Shown: positions 1 through 10,712 of the stretch, piece by piece
Numbering within the stretch: position 1 is the stretch's first letter
Layout: the number at the start of each line of letters is the position of its first letter
Origin: Henricia sp. BOLD:AAB3569
Taxonomy: Eukaryota > Echinodermata > Asteroidea > Spinulosida > Echinasteridae
Assembly: GCA_037783545.1 (NCBI GenBank)
Contig: JBBELK010000003.1
Location: 1,054,001 to 1,118,000 of the forward strand
Direction: 5' to 3'
DNA: 64,000 bases
The notes under the pieces: generated by a model
The model's database searches: none
Told to the model about the DNA's origin: nothing
Seen by the model: only the letters and a program-made list of their open reading frames with translations
Translations under genes and position numbers: made by a program

Positions 1-218
1 CTGTAGACAATTTTTTTTTAAAAAGCACCTTCAGTCTGCAATTTTTCCCACAAAGGTACCATTTTACACGGGAAAAAATTGTGGTGTTTGTTACCATTGC
101 TATCAACACTTTTAGTCAGGTTTTTCTTGTCAACTCGTCAAGTAAAATTTTGGGTAACTGCAAATGATGTATTGTGGCATTAACATTTTACTGATCCACA
201 TCGTTTGTTCTTTCTTAG

Positions 219-317
219 GCCATTGAAGACGGAAGCCTCGATATGTTGGATAACACAGATTTTCAGGACACAGACATACCATTTGAAGTGCCCCTACCAG
301 ATCGCCAGCATGTGCCA
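219..317 (+). CDS. IFT172: IFT172, fourth-from-last coding exon (partial gene)
   Basis: IFT172 is a large subunit of the intraflagellar transport B complex and is needed to build and maintain cilia; it acts on the axoneme and at the ciliary tip. This 99-bp exon lies between a TTTCTTAG acceptor and a GTAAAG donor, is phase 0 at both ends, and encodes 33 residues including [20 protein letters not shown]. That acidic stretch followed by PFEVPLP is what I recognise from the IFT172 C-terminal region. The three exons at 1433-1586, 2483-2574 and 5113-5202 continue it in frame. The rest of the protein (the family is about 1,700 residues) must lie upstream of the window. Confidence 0.85.
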
Positions 318-354
318 GTAAAGCTATATTCACACATCATACCCATATATTTCA

Positions 355-512
355 AGGGATATCGTTAAAAAAATCCACCGAAGTTTTAAACTAATTTATC
401 CAGTCGCACAAAGCAGTGCAGTGATTACACCAACCTTTTTGCTTCCACATCCAAATTGGAGATTGCAAATTTCCCGTTTTCTTCCCATGGATAGTATTTT
501 GGGGAGTTATTT
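355..512 (+). repeat. Fragment of a dispersed repeat (TTGCTTCCACATCC family)
   Basis: Sequence such as GGATATCGTTAAAAAAATCC, TTTTTGCTTCCACATCC and CCATGGATAGTATTTTGGGG recurs at 17500-17605, 18705-18760, 34600-34720, 35040-35260, 36690-36850 and 37150-37330. Here it lies in an IFT172 intron directly upstream of the foldback element. No coding capacity is visible. Confidence 0.6.
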
Positions 513-524
513 CATATAATTGTT

Positions 525-1246
525 AGCTAAGATAATCTCAGCTCTTGCTTTATCATTTTTCATTGGGATGTGGTCTTTTCACCAGTAGAGCTGAGAAGCT
601 TTAAGAACATGAACACGCTATCACAAAACAAATGTGTCATTTTCTCACCGTGACACACTAATTCCCCCTAAAACTCACCCAAACCTTGTCGGGCATAACC
701 ACTACGCAGGTCCTTGAGGGAAATAACCAGCCACGATGATTATTTTGCCAACAATTCCAGCGAAACAAACCGGTATGCTCACAGCCTAGCAGTTGTCTGG
801 TTGTCATGTTGTGTTCAAAAAGTCTATCTGCCTAGTCTGTGTACAAAGGAATACCAATGCGCATTGGTTACCAGACGTTTAGATCACGTCTGGTAACCAA
901 TGCGCATTGGTATTCCTTTGTACACAGACTAGGCAGATAGAATTTTTGAACACAACATGACAACCAGACAACGGCTAGGGCCTAGGCTATGAGCATACCG
1001 GTTTGTTTCGCTGGACATGTTGGCAAAATAATCATCGTGGCTGGTTATTTCCCTCAAGGACCTGCGTAGTGGTTATGCCCGACAAGGTTTGGGCGAGTTT
1101 TAGGGGGAATTAGTGTGTCACGGTGAGAAAATGACACATTTGTTTTGTGATAGCGTGTTCATGTTCTTAAAGCTTCTCAGCTCTACTGCTAAAAAGACCA
1201 CATCCCAATGAAAAATGATAAAGCAAGAGCTGAGATTATCTTAGCT
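525..1246. mobile_element. Foldback MITE, family A copy 1
   Basis: This is a nearly perfect inverted repeat with arms of about 355 bp and its centre near position 886. The termini are AGCTAAGATAATCTCAGCTC and its complement. Direct repeats ATATAATTGTT flank it at 514-524 and 1247-1257, as expected for a target-site duplication. No transposase is encoded, so it is non-autonomous. A second copy lies at 19283-20010 in the XKR gene. Confidence 0.85.
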
Positions 1247-1432
1247 ATATAATTGTTAGCTTAGAGCAAAATCCATATTATTTTTTTAAAATCTGGTCGC
1301 ACTCCTTTAATAAGCATGTGATGAACATCGCACCAAAATAAAATAAATCTTTATACTTTACTGAACATTTTAGACGGTTAAAAGCTATGTGTTGGTTATT
1401 CTTCAAACATTTTTTACATCTCGGTTTTGCAG

Positions 1433-1586
1433 GAAGACAAGAAAGAAGAAGTTAAAGAATGGGTTTTAGCCGTGTCCATGGATCAGCAGGTCGAACAGTC
1501 CTTAGATCACGACGAGAGAGATACTTACATAGCATCGCTGGTTGCCGTTAATACGAACATGCAGTCACTGGCGTGTGTTATCACAG
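1433..1586 (+). CDS. IFT172: IFT172, third-from-last coding exon
   Basis: This 154-bp exon follows a TTTTGCAG acceptor and ends at a CAG|GTAAG donor, leaving phase 1. It encodes 51 residues including EEVKEWVLAVSMDQQVEQ and the end CVIT-G. The motif WVLxVSMDQ...DERxxYxASLVAxN is characteristic of the IFT172 C-terminus. It is separated from the previous exon by an intron that contains a 722-bp foldback transposon (525-1246). Confidence 0.88.
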
Positions 1587-2482
1587 GTAAGAGTGCATAC
1601 ACATTGAACCATTTTGCGCGTAAACGCGACACGTGTCTCTTTCAGAAAAAGCGGTGTGGGGGAATTTGGAGCGCACTGAAAATCACAGAATCCCCCTAAA
1701 AATACTTTCCGCCCAAGTCGCTTCTGTGGTTTTTAGGGTGTTGTTTCGCTCCAAATTCCCACGTCACTTTTTCATGAAGATTTCGGCTGAGTCCGTCCAA
1801 CGAAAACAAAAATACATACGCGGTAAAATGCATTTTGCAAAAATTACAAATCGCCACTCGCCACTTCATGAATATGCAAATTTGCATACCCATTAGGGCG
1901 TGTTTGTTTCGGACAGATCCAGATTCAGATCCAAGGTGAACTCGTTCACTTCGCGCACATCCTGACCGAGATTTTAGATCTGTGGAATCCTTCTCGAGAG
2001 ATGGTTCAGCGCTAGATCCGAAATGGCGACGTAAACATCGTGAAGATTTTGTGTGAGTAAAACCGTGTCGTTTCAGTTTTCAGAGGCAACACACAATACA
2101 AACAAATTTAGAATGCTTGTTTATTTACGACGAATGTCGTGGGAGAAATTTGGTACAGAAATTTGACAAATTTGTTAAATTAATTGCAATTCACGTGATT
2201 TGAGATCCAAGTGGAGAGCGGTTTCGTTTGTTTCTGCGCGGTAAAACAGATCGGGATCTGGATTCGGATCTGTCATGAAACAAACACGCCCTAAGTTTCG
2301 CGGTTTTTGGAGAAATGTTAAGGACATCAAATAAAGTCAAATTATACCAAAACAGAAATTGCTAAAAAAAAAAGTTTTTTGATGATTTCGCCACTTTGTG
2401 AAAACGCCGACGGTTTGATCGCTTGATGAGTTTACTGTACCAACGTACATGTATGTGCCTTGTTATAATACTCTTGTTTTAG

Positions 2483-2574
2483 GTTATCCTGTTCTGCGTA
2501 ACAAACTGGAATTTAAGCGGCCAGGAAAAGCAGCCAACAAAGACGATTGGAATAAATTTCTCATGGCTACAAAA
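2483..2574 (+). CDS. IFT172: IFT172, penultimate coding exon
   Basis: This 92-bp exon lies between CTTGTTTTAG and GTAAGA. With the G carried over from the previous exon it reads [20 protein letters not shown] followed by [11 protein letters not shown]. The [20 protein letters not shown] block is one of the most conserved stretches of IFT172 and makes the gene assignment firm. It exits in phase 0, matching the terminal exon. A TA-flanked MITE starts 48 bp downstream, inside the last intron. Confidence 0.92.
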
Positions 2575-2621
2575 GTAAGAAATTTCCTTATTCTTCTTTC
2601 GTATGATCCCCTAAAGGGATC

Positions 2622-3063
2622 TAAACTCCTCAAAAAAAGTTTGGAAAGTCAAGTTTGACTGACGATTTCTCTCTTGTTACTAAATCATTTCCCTTGAATT
2701 TCCCTGTTATTCCTCTTTACGATGATGTGTCATTTGTTATGAATAAGCAATTGGGGGAGGTGCAGCACAGCTGAATACGGGGGCTATTGTCAAAAAGTGC
2801 ATTGACACATTCCCATCCTCCAAGCAAAAGGGGAATGCACTGCATGACAATAGCAGTGCATTTTGTGACATTTCACTTTCCACCCACCCCTGTATTCCGC
2901 TATACTGCACATCCCCCAATTGATTAATCATAACAAATGACACATCACTGTAAAGAGGAATAACGGGGCTTTCCAATGATACCAAATTCAAGGGAAATGA
3001 TTCAGTAACAAGAGAGAAATCGTCAGTCAAACTTGACTTTCCGAACTTTTTTTGAGGAGTTTA
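2622..3063. mobile_element. TA-flanked MITE, family B copy 1
   Basis: Terminal inverted repeats TAAACTCCTCAAAAAAAGTT run into longer inverted arms of about 180 bp. The element is bounded by TA on both sides, as for Tc1/mariner-type insertion. Copies are at 7724-8193 and 51763-52219. It lies in the last intron of IFT172. It has no credible coding frame. Confidence 0.8.
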
Positions 3064-3154
3064 GTTGCTAAAGGATTTGCCGACTTACGTCATTGCCCTG
3101 TAGCTACCTAGAAGGTTCTTCACCTCAGCCACGAAGTGCGAGAGAACAGGAAGA

Positions 3155-3353
3155 AATTTTCAGTTTTAGAGGTGGGAGGAAAACCCCACACACCAACGTG
3201 TGGGGAAAACCCCACACACCAACGTGTGGGGAAAACCCACGGAATCCAGCAGGGACTGAGATAACCCAATCCACATACTGACCCGGACGGGAATTGAACC
3301 AGGGCCACAGTGGTGGAAGGCGGGAAAGGAACGCTACGCCAAACCGATTCCCT
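3155..3353 (-). repeat. tRNA-derived SINE, minus orientation (family 1)
   Basis: Read on the minus strand, a pol III A-box-like TTGGCGTAGCG and a B-box-like GGTTCAATTCC are followed by a GTGGATTGGG body and a GTGGGTTTTCCCC tail. The tail contains about three tandem copies of a 26-bp CCCCACACACCAACGTG segment. Related copies are at 36240-36412 and 41800-41905, also on the minus strand. Confidence 0.6.
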
Positions 3354-3448
3354 AGAGATTTCCTCATGAATTGGAAAATAATCGGTCCTTTTGCAGGGCG
3401 TCTCGGAAAAAAAAAGGAAACCAAGATTAAATTGCTAATTGAGCGACA

Positions 3449-4012
3449 ATAGACCGATCCAGTAAGCTCCGCCCATTTTAGAATTGACCAATCACAGCCT
3501 CAGGTTGAGGTAACCAAAAAGTGGATCTCCATTTTGGTTACCCGAGTCTCAAAATTGTGTGCACAGAGCTACGACGAAATGCAGCACGAGTGACGTAAAA
3601 ACACCATAAACATAATCAGCGCAGAGGACCCTAGCCGGTTTAAAAACGGATTGTATAAGACTATCCTAACCTACTTTTAATCCCTTCATAAATCACCAAA
3701 ATTAGCTTGTCGTTTTGCTATGTTGTGCATTCACTGCGTTCTAGATGTGTGTCGAGATGTTTTTGTTCGATCACGCACGTTACACGTAATGCAGGCGTGT
3801 TTTACCTGCACGCACACGACCGGATACTTAAGTGCACATTTTGCTTTCGAGCTTGCAGTTTCTGTGTGCGTGTGCGTGTTTCAATACGCGCTGACCAGGG
3901 CGCGGACGCTGACGCACGGCACGGCCACGCGACTCTACTGCACACGTGCCTCACATGTGTGGCATGTTGCTAGGCAATTTCTAAATGGACGGAGCTTACT
4001 GGATCGGTCTAT
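3449..4012. mobile_element. TIR element, family C copy 1
   Basis: The ends ATAGACCGATCCAGTAAGCT and GAGCTTACTGGATCGGTCTA are inverted repeats of about 30 bp. The interior has no conserved protein. A second full copy is at 13500-14038 with the same internal order (CCAATCACAG, GTGGATCTCCATTTTGG, and later CACACGACCGGATAC). It lies in the last IFT172 intron. Confidence 0.8.
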
Positions 4013-5112
4013 TCCGGTAAACGGCAACTACTATCCGTTTCATGACCGTGTCCTCTTTCTTATGACAACAAGAAATCCAGAATACCTTCATGGATGACTG
4101 AGCAACGATGGTTCAAAGCGACCCTGTCAGAAATAGCTTTGTACGCGTGGAATGTTTTTGAAACGTCCATGCGTGGTCTCCGCTGCTTTGATAGCAGAGA
4201 CATTGTGACGTGCAGTGTTGAGCGTGCGCTAATTTATTAAGTGGACCACTAAGATAAACTTGGCGCTTAAATCTTTTGTGAATACGAAGTTGAGTGCTCC
4301 ACTTATCTTAGTGGTGTGCATTTATAGATTTAAGACCGATTTAAAGCCGGGCTGTAAGCTTGAAGCTACTTGGCGAGGAAGAAAGTTATTTTATAAAACG
4401 GATGTTACTTGATAAAGTTGCGTTTTTCTTATCTTTATTGCTGACTTTATATTAGAGAGAAAAATGAAAAACTAGACCATGTTCGTCAACCGGCAACAGG
4501 CAAAAATGAAAAACGGGGTGATGACGTCATAATGATATGCATTGGAGACAGTCACTATTTTGCAAAGCAAGTTGCATGCTTTCCGCTTAGCATAAACCAC
4601 CAGTCGTTATTTTTCTGTAAAAGTTTTCAAAGTTTTTGGTGTATTTTCTCAGTGGTTGTTACACTGAATTCATTTTTTATATCAATAAAATGCCAGCTTC
4701 GTGCCTTGTTGGTGGTAACACTTGCAACTCTGTGGAAAATCCGCGGTTCCGTGCGTGCATACAACGTGTACGCATTTGCTGCGGGGAGCTAGGTACACTA
4801 CCACAGTCAGTGAAGCAGCTCTGTGTGTCTCCTCGCTATGACGTCACACACATAGCTCGAGTTGATTGACATGACCTTTCGTTTTCAGTTTCGCGTGAAA
4901 AGAGTCTGGGAAAAAGACTGAAATTTTCTGACTTTTCCAGGATGAAATTCTGAATAAAATTGTCTTGGTACATAAAGGACTATATAAAGAAAGAAATACT
5001 GTTGAAAACCATGAAAATTTAGGGAGATTTCCACCCAGCTTTAAGTACCCCGCCTAGGTTGAGTAGTGTGAATACCGCCCCGAACATGATTTTTTTTCCG
5101 TGTTTTGGCCAG
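4013..5112. other. Remainder of last IFT172 intron
   Basis: There is no gene here that I can support. A short inverted pair (about 4234-4320, CACTAAGATAA / TTATCTTAGTG) may be a small decayed MITE. TGACGTCA-like words occur near 4522 and 4840. The open frames here look random. Confidence 0.5.
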
Positions 5113-5202
5113 ATGACGCACAGCCCCGACTGCCAAGACGTCTTGAAGTTTATTGGACAGTGGTGTGGTGCCGCCCCCAACCAAAGCTACACATTCCAAT
5201 GA
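5113..5202 (+). CDS. IFT172: IFT172, terminal coding exon with stop
   Basis: After a TTTTGGCCAG acceptor, 29 codons and a TGA encode the end of IFT172: [20 protein letters not shown], then PNQSYTFQ. The [12 protein letters not shown] core and the aromatic/Gln C-terminus match what is known of the family. The last intron is about 2.5 kb and is mostly transposons (2622-3063, a SINE, 3449-4012). The stop codon is 5200-5202. Confidence 0.9.
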   Translation: MTHSPDCQDVLKFIGQWCGAAPNQSYTFQ

Positions 5203-5466
5203 ATAGTCCGCAAGCGACAGGACGTAACAATCGTCTCCGCGTGAAGCTGAAATCGCCGCTCATTGTGTTTATGTCAAATGTGGCGCTCTTCATCGAGGGA
5301 AATTCCCATGTTGATAAAGCCCTTGTCGTTAAAACTGCCGTATAGAAATTTCAGCTACATAGGGGCAGTAATACTTAAAATAACTATTCATGGTTTTAGT
5401 AAAAAGTATTTTTTTAAAACTACCTTCAGTTGTTAATTTCTCACACAAAATACAATTTTGGACAGA

Positions 5467-5472
5467 AATAAA
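5467..5472 (+). promoter_or_regulatory. Candidate IFT172 polyadenylation signal
   Basis: AATAAA lies 265 bp after the IFT172 stop, just before a MITE that begins at 5505. The flanking sequence (5400-5500 and 5825-5880) resembles 1-165 of the window, so it may belong to a dispersed repeat. The signal is only a positional inference. Confidence 0.35.
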
Positions 5473-5504
5473 TTCTTGTGATGTTTGGTACCATTGTTAG
5501 TAAA

Positions 5505-5824
5505 GAGCTTTCGATTGGATGACGGAGAGAAACACGACGGTGGAAAATCTGTCCGCGACAACGTCATTGCACAAAACTCCCCGTCCTACTTTAAATCCAT
5601 TTACATTTTCACAATGACTCGTGATCAGTCATGTGATCCAAAAATGTGTTGTTAAAGGTCAAATATTAACTAAATGTTGCCGTTGTCACGACAACGTTGA
5701 TTCGCCCCAACTACCGTCCTATAAATCGGACGACGACGACATGCCAAAGTCGACGCATGCGCAGATGACTCGAGATGGCAATTCATCCATCGTAGGATCA
5801 TCCGTCGTCCAAATCAAAAACTCC
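5505..5824. mobile_element. TIR element next to IFT172 3' end
   Basis: Imperfect inverted termini (GAGCTTTCGATTGGATGACG and, at the other end, CGTCGTCCAAATCAAAAACTC) enclose about 320 bp. The sequence on both sides is continuous when compared with a similar repeat at 1-165, which shows that this segment is an insertion. The target duplication is unclear (TTAGTAA / CTATTAA). Confidence 0.6.
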
Positions 5825-6391
5825 CTATTAACACTTTTAGTAAGGTTTTTCTTGTCAACTCGTAAACAAAATTCGGGTCACAACTAAAAGTAAACCTGCA
5901 CCTACGTAAAGCAATGTTTGAAATAATCCCGGCGTTAACTGAATAATATAGCAGGCCTACCGTCTCAGATCATCTTGGGACAGAGGTTTGCACCATCACC
6001 CTCATGAGCGGTCAATATTTGTATATAATATAAGGCCAAAAAAAGAACTATGTTTAGCGTAAGTTGAAGTCAAAATGATGCTGTTACGTTTTTTTTGTTT
6101 TTTTCCTGGTTTTTTTGTAAGTGGATTCCAAGCAATAAAGTCATTTACTGCCGAAAATCCAGGGCCATTGTGGCCAAAAGTACCGGGAAATGACGGCAAC
6201 ATTGATGTCGTTCAAGCCTCGAATGCTGTCAACAGCAGCTTGACAAGACGTTGCGTGTCTAAGTTCATAGTGTTTTTGACGCGCAGGGTTAAAAGTGATG
6301 CGCGTGCTACGCTAAAAAAACAGGGGTTTTTTTGGTGTTACCACTCTCATAGACAAATTTTATTGTGTGATGTTTGCTTCTAACAACCTGC
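5825..6391. other. Intergenic, no supported gene
   Basis: This stretch holds the right part of the dispersed repeat (TTAGTAAGGTTTTTCTTGTC, also near 112-135) and AT-rich DNA. A 102-codon + frame at 6075-6383 has no recognisable feature and is not called. Confidence 0.4.
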
Positions 6392-6696
6392 TTTTTCGCG
6401 CTTAGGTCGACCGGTTATGGGTAAAAAAGGCGTATTAGGACGACCGACCGCATGCCGGTCGTCCTAACGCCAAGTGCTTCAAAAACCATCTTTATTAGGT
6501 CAAAAACCATTTTTATTAGGTTCTTAACCATTTTTATTAGGTCACAAACCATTTTCGTCTAGGTCGCAAAACATTTTTTTCAGAGAATTAGGTCGAGAAA
6601 ATGGGTGTCAATTCATGAGTTTCTTTCCGACAATTTTGTGGTTTTAGTGGTCTCTGTAAGCACTCTACCCAAAACGGTCGTCCTAATACGGGAAAA
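6392..6696. mobile_element. MITE, family D copy 1 (CGTATTAGGACGACCG)
   Basis: The right end CGGTCGTCCTAATACGGG is inverted relative to internal and left-end AGGACGACCGACCGCAT / AGGTCGACCGG. Four near-direct copies of AACCATTTTTATTAGGT lie inside. A second, better-preserved copy at 38889-39206 begins TTTCCCGTATTAGGGCGACC. The left end of this copy has diverged. Confidence 0.75.
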
Positions 6697-6936
6697 ATAG
6701 TTATTTAACTAACTAAAAATTATATCGATACATGTATTTTCATTTTCGGTTTACCGTCTACGTACCATAGGCTAGAGGGCACTTGCCCAGTTTGCCAGAG
6801 ATCTCGGGTTCAAATGCACGATGACCATGAAATATTTCTATCACGTCACGTTTGGTTAGCTATAAAATACACTTAGTTGATGTGGCATGCCTTGTGGATT
6901 GCTGTTTTTGAACACCTTTGTTTAATAGAATTAAGC

Positions 6937-7324
6937 TACAATCCTGGCAAAAAATCGCTGGGCGCCCCGGCCCCCGCTCAATGTTGTTTGATTTCTGCGC
7001 GCTCTGTGCTCCAGCGCGGAGTAACAACATTAGGGACCATTAGAAATGGTACACGTACGGGAAACGTGTGCGGCTTGCAAAATCTGGGTTGTTATATTAC
7101 AATTTTGCATGGCTGTTCAAGAAATGTGCGGATGTGTATATGGTTATATTGATGTAAAAAGTCACGTTACCTATGCTGTGCAGACAAAATAACCGCGCAA
7201 ACTGTTGGTACAACCATCCAGTTTTTCCCAGCCGCATACGTTTCCCGTACGCGTACCATTTCTAATGGTCCCTAGTGATCGGGGGTGCGGGGGAGGTGGC
7301 CCAACCATTTTGGCCAGGATTGTA
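6937..7324. mobile_element. Nested TIR element (TACAATCCTGGC ends)
   Basis: Outer ends TACAATCCTGGC and GCCAGGATTGTA are inverted. Inside, a second inverted pair, AGGGACCATTAGAAATGGTA at about 7032 and its complement near 7253, encloses about 200 bp. The arrangement looks like one foldback inside another. Confidence 0.7.
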
Positions 7325-7536
7325 GGGTCATAATCCCTACAAATAAAATCACTTATGCATACTTAATAATTGGGGCAAGCCAGGCAGGGGTTTGGGGCGT
7401 ATCTTAAAATGATCTCTGGGAGGGGTAGTTATCTCATTGAAGGGTTTATCCCTCTTTAGGGCTTGTTAAGCTCATGTGATAGCCAATCCCAATAAGTGAG
7501 GAACAACTGCACTACTGTGATTCTAGACCACCAGTT

Positions 7537-7609
7537 GGCTTCATAGCTCAATTGGTAGATTGTCTGCATGTTAAGCAGAAGGTTCGTGGTTCGAATCCCG
7601 GTGGTGCCA
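7537..7609 (+). tRNA. tRNA-Asn(GTT)-like sequence, possibly a pseudogene
   Basis: The 73 nt fold as a cloverleaf: acceptor GGCTTCA pairs with TGGTGCC with one mismatch. The anticodon stem TCTGC/GCAGA encloses ATGTTAA, so the anticodon is GTT (Asn). The A box (TAGCTCAATTGG) and B box (GGTTCGAATCC) match pol III promoter consensus. A TTTT terminator follows at 7616-7619. The D stem has weak pairs and the T stem two mismatches, so the structure is imperfect; it could be a tRNA pseudogene or an orphan SINE head rather than a working tRNA. Confidence 0.5.
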
Positions 7610-7723
7610 AGTTGCTTTTCACTGCATCCAGATTTTCTAAACTCATGGACAGTTGTCCATTTCTGTATAGAATTAAGCTATTTAAACAAAGCACACTCGG
7701 ACATTAAATGTTTTGAAATCTTG

Positions 7724-8193
7724 TAAACTCCTCAAAACAAATTCGGAAAGTCAAGTTTGACTGACGATTTCTCTCTTGTTGCAAATTTTCCCTGAATTTT
7801 ATATCATTGGAAAGCCCTGTTATTCCTCTTTACGATGTGTCATTTGTTATGATTAAGCAATTGGGGGATGTGCAGCACAGCTGAATACGGGGGCGGGTGT
7901 AAAGTGAAATGTCACAAAATACATTGCTATTGTCAAAAAGTGCATTGACACATTTCCATCCTCCAAGCAAAAGGAGAATGCACTGCAGTGAATTTTGTGA
8001 CATTTCACTTTCCACCCACCCCTGTATTCCGCTATACTGCACATCCCCCAATTGATTAATCATAACAAATGACACATCACTGTAAAGAGGAATAACAGGG
8101 CTTTCCAATGATACCAAATTCAAGGGAAATGATTTAGTAACGAGAGAAATCGTCAGTCAAACTTGACTTTCTAAACTTTTTTTGAGGAGTTTA
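7724..8193. mobile_element. TA-flanked MITE, family B copy 2
   Basis: It has the same ends and body as 2622-3063 (TAAACTCCTC ... GAGGAGTTTA, with GACTGACGATTTCTCTCTTG inside). TA is present at both boundaries. The arms are longer than in copy 1 (about 210 bp) with a loop near 7955. Confidence 0.8.
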
Positions 8194-8573
8194 GTAGGGT
8201 GCCAGTGTTTCTGGCTTTGTTTAGCCAGAAAAAAAAATTAGTCTTACAATTTTTCCAAGGAAATTGACACTCGATATTGATACATAATGGTGTACAGTAC
8301 TGCACAAACGTAACTTGGGGCATCCTAACACTTTCTTTAATAACTTATTTGTATGTTTTATTCCCTGTATCAACTAAACTTATCTTTTAATGATATCCAT
8401 CTACTATATGACACACAGACACTGAAAGTTACACATCACTAATGTTCGTTAATGGGAGAGAAAACACTTGTTTGGAATTATCGTCATATTTAATAACAAA
8501 TACTACCTATGTAAACCCTCGTAGGAATCCGTAACACTTGCTTTCAACTCTGGCAACATAATAAACCTTATCA

Positions 8574-9113
8574 ACATTCTCAATGCATCATGGGATTGGA
8601 TGACAAAATTTCCCCGCTAAGTGTGCGTAAATCTATAAGGCGGACACCAACTCGGCAACGTTTTCACTCATTTTCACAAAAACCAAAAAGAGTTCAAAAA
8701 TCAACCTCCCACCACTTTATCTTTGACACATATCAAACATACTGACAAACATGTCCCGAAACAAATTTAGCAAATGTGAGAAATCATCAGCGATTCCCTT
8801 CGTGGCGGGGGAGTCCGCGTACACGGACTCGCAGTGCAGCACACCCAATCCAACGAGCACCGTGCCGATACGGCGCGTGTTGCATTGCGCATACCGAGCT
8901 GCGAGCGCGGTACTCGGACTCGCCCCACTCTGAAGGGAATCCCCGATGATTTCTCGCATTTGCAACATTTCTGTTTCGGGACATGTTTGTCAGTATGTTT
9001 GATATGTATCAAAGATAAAGTGGTGGGAGGTTGATTCTTGAACTCTTTTTGGTTTTTGTGAAAATGAGTAAAAAGGTTGCCTAGTTGGCGTCCGCCTTAT
9101 AGGTTTACGCACG
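8574..9113. mobile_element. Foldback MITE, family E copy 1 (right end lost)
   Basis: The left arm begins ATCAACATTCTCAATGCATC and reads through ACCTCCCACCACTTTATC; the right arm mirrors it from about 8895 to 9113, then stops about 65 bp short of a complete end. The complete relative is at 41089-41778. Confidence 0.7.
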
Positions 9114-9419
9114 CTTATTAATTTGTCTGCCATACTTCAAAAAGGCTAATGAGCAAGGCACATCATGCTTTATTTCAATTGTGTTGAACATGCTTGCTAT
9201 ATTATTGGTAAGTACTACCAGCACAACTACTAATTGTTCATTAAAATTGCAGGGTTTGTATTCAATTATTAATAATTGTTAGTGGTATTGACTATTGACA
9301 TGTATATGTAGCTCAGTATACAAATAATATAGGTTTATGACAACAGTAGTATGAATAATTTCAAGAGGTGACGATTTAATGTTCCATTGCATGCAGGAAT
9401 TTTAAACATTCATTATTTT

Positions 9420-9596
9420 GATTAAGGTTTGTTTTGCCCTTACCCGGCGTAATTATTAACACTGTATACTCAGTGCTTTCCCAAGACACTATGAAAAACT
9501 TCATAGTGTGCTCGGGTGGGACTCGAACCCACGACCTCCTGCAACCAAGGCAGAATTCTTAACTTACGTCGGGTAAGGGCAAAACAAACCTTAATC
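9420..9596. mobile_element. Small TIR element enclosing a tRNA-like segment
   Basis: Inverted repeats of 33 bp with three or fewer mismatches (GATTAAGGTTTGTTTTGCCC on the left, its complement on the right) enclose only about 110 bp. The inside, read on the minus strand from about 9562 to 9510, is a tRNA-like stretch with a B box (GGTTCGAGTCC) and a CCCGAGCAC 3' end. The same tRNA-like sequence stands alone on the + strand at 9690-9760. A short hairpin (ACACTATGA / TCATAGTGT) is also inside. Confidence 0.65.
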
Positions 9597-9689
9597 AACA
9601 TTCAGTCTCCTCGACGCAAGCTAAATCAATTACTGATTAATTGCGATCCCGTTGCGAAATGATTCGAACCGGCCATACAACACCGGCTA

Positions 9690-9760
9690 GCTCGGTGATC
9701 GAGTGGTTAATACGTCTGCCTTGTTTGTAGGAGGTCATGGGTTCGAGTCCCACCCGAGCA
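9690..9760 (+). repeat. tRNA-derived sequence (SINE head or tRNA pseudogene)
   Basis: The 71 nt begin GCTCGGTGATCGAGTGGTTA and end GGTTCGAGTCCCACCCGAGC. GCTCGG pairs with CCGAGC, so an acceptor stem exists. The A-box-like GATCGAGTGGTTAA is atypical, and the B box is perfect. The anticodon arm is degenerate, so no isotype is assigned. It matches the segment inside 9420-9596 in the opposite orientation. Confidence 0.5.
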
Positions 9761-10269
9761 CACCCAAATTGCCGAATAGCGTTTACACTACAAGCGATCT
9801 TGACAATTGCGGGGTTCCACCCTACCCCAAAGGTGACTTGAAAATGGTGAATCGGACCCGGGTCTGATCCGCCATTTTCAATTCACCTTTTGCGTTTACA
9901 CTTAGCGCCTACCCGGCTTCAACTCCCCTTTTTGGAAATTGCTGAGTTTGATTCGACAAAGGCGAATCGAGTGTAAACGGGCCTTTAGTAGTCTATTGGT
10001 CAATAACTGCACTCGGATACTAATGGCTTCTAACTCTAGTAGTTGGAATGGTTGTAACTGTAATATTATAAAATGAAATATAAAACTATAAAACAAGTTT
10101 ACAAGATGATATTCTTAGCCCTTATAAATTACATGTATATTCTTATTTTCTGCTCAAGTTTTTCACATGGATATATTCAGAAGCCAATGAATACACGAAT
10201 CCATATCCGTCATAACAGATTGCTTCAAGTTGTGCATAAATTGTCATGTAATGATTACACTACACTGTA

Positions 10270-10379
10270 TAGCATAGCGTCATCACTGCAAACAGATGCG
10301 CGCATTATTTTGTGTCCGACCGTAGCGTGCATTTTTATTCGGAACACGCGCGTCTTTTCGCAGTGATGACGCAATGCTA
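10270..10379. mobile_element. Short hairpin MITE
   Basis: TAGCATAGCGTCATCACTGC and the nearly exact complement GCAGTGATGACGCAATGCTA bound 110 bp. Nothing is encoded. Confidence 0.6.
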
Positions 10380-10480
10380 GCGTGGAATCCATACAAAATG
10401 TGCAGTTTATGCATCAGCAGCCTACATAAAAGAAAGAAATGGATTCGTGTATGGTGTCGTGTCCCCTCCCCCCTCTAATT

Positions 10481-10712
10481 ATGCACCTATCAATTGTTGG
10501 CCCCAACCCCTCTCCCTGGGCTGCCCCACCTAATAGGTGGGGATTGTCACTTTTCGCGTGACAAAATCCCCACCCCAGGGGCAACATTTTGGTGACAAAA
10601 ATCCACACACTCGGGTGCAAAACATGCACGTCTTGTATACAAATGCACAGAAATTCAGTGGGTCAAAATCTCCACCCTGGGGAGGGGGTGGGGGAACAAT
10701 TGATAGGTGCAT
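10481..10712. mobile_element. MITE, family F copy 1 (TGCACCTATCAATTGTT ends)
   Basis: The inverted ends are TGCACCTATCAATTGTT and AACAATTGATAGGTGCA, flanked by TTA on both sides. A 3-bp TTA duplication is typical of PIF/Harbinger-type insertion; that class is an inference. The interior is rich in CCCCACCC runs. The second copy is at 57284-57503. Confidence 0.75.

Noticed and set aside
3707-4097. 88- and 125-codon overlapping + frames
   Set aside because: They lie inside the family C TIR element; the second copy at 13500-14038 does not preserve either frame.
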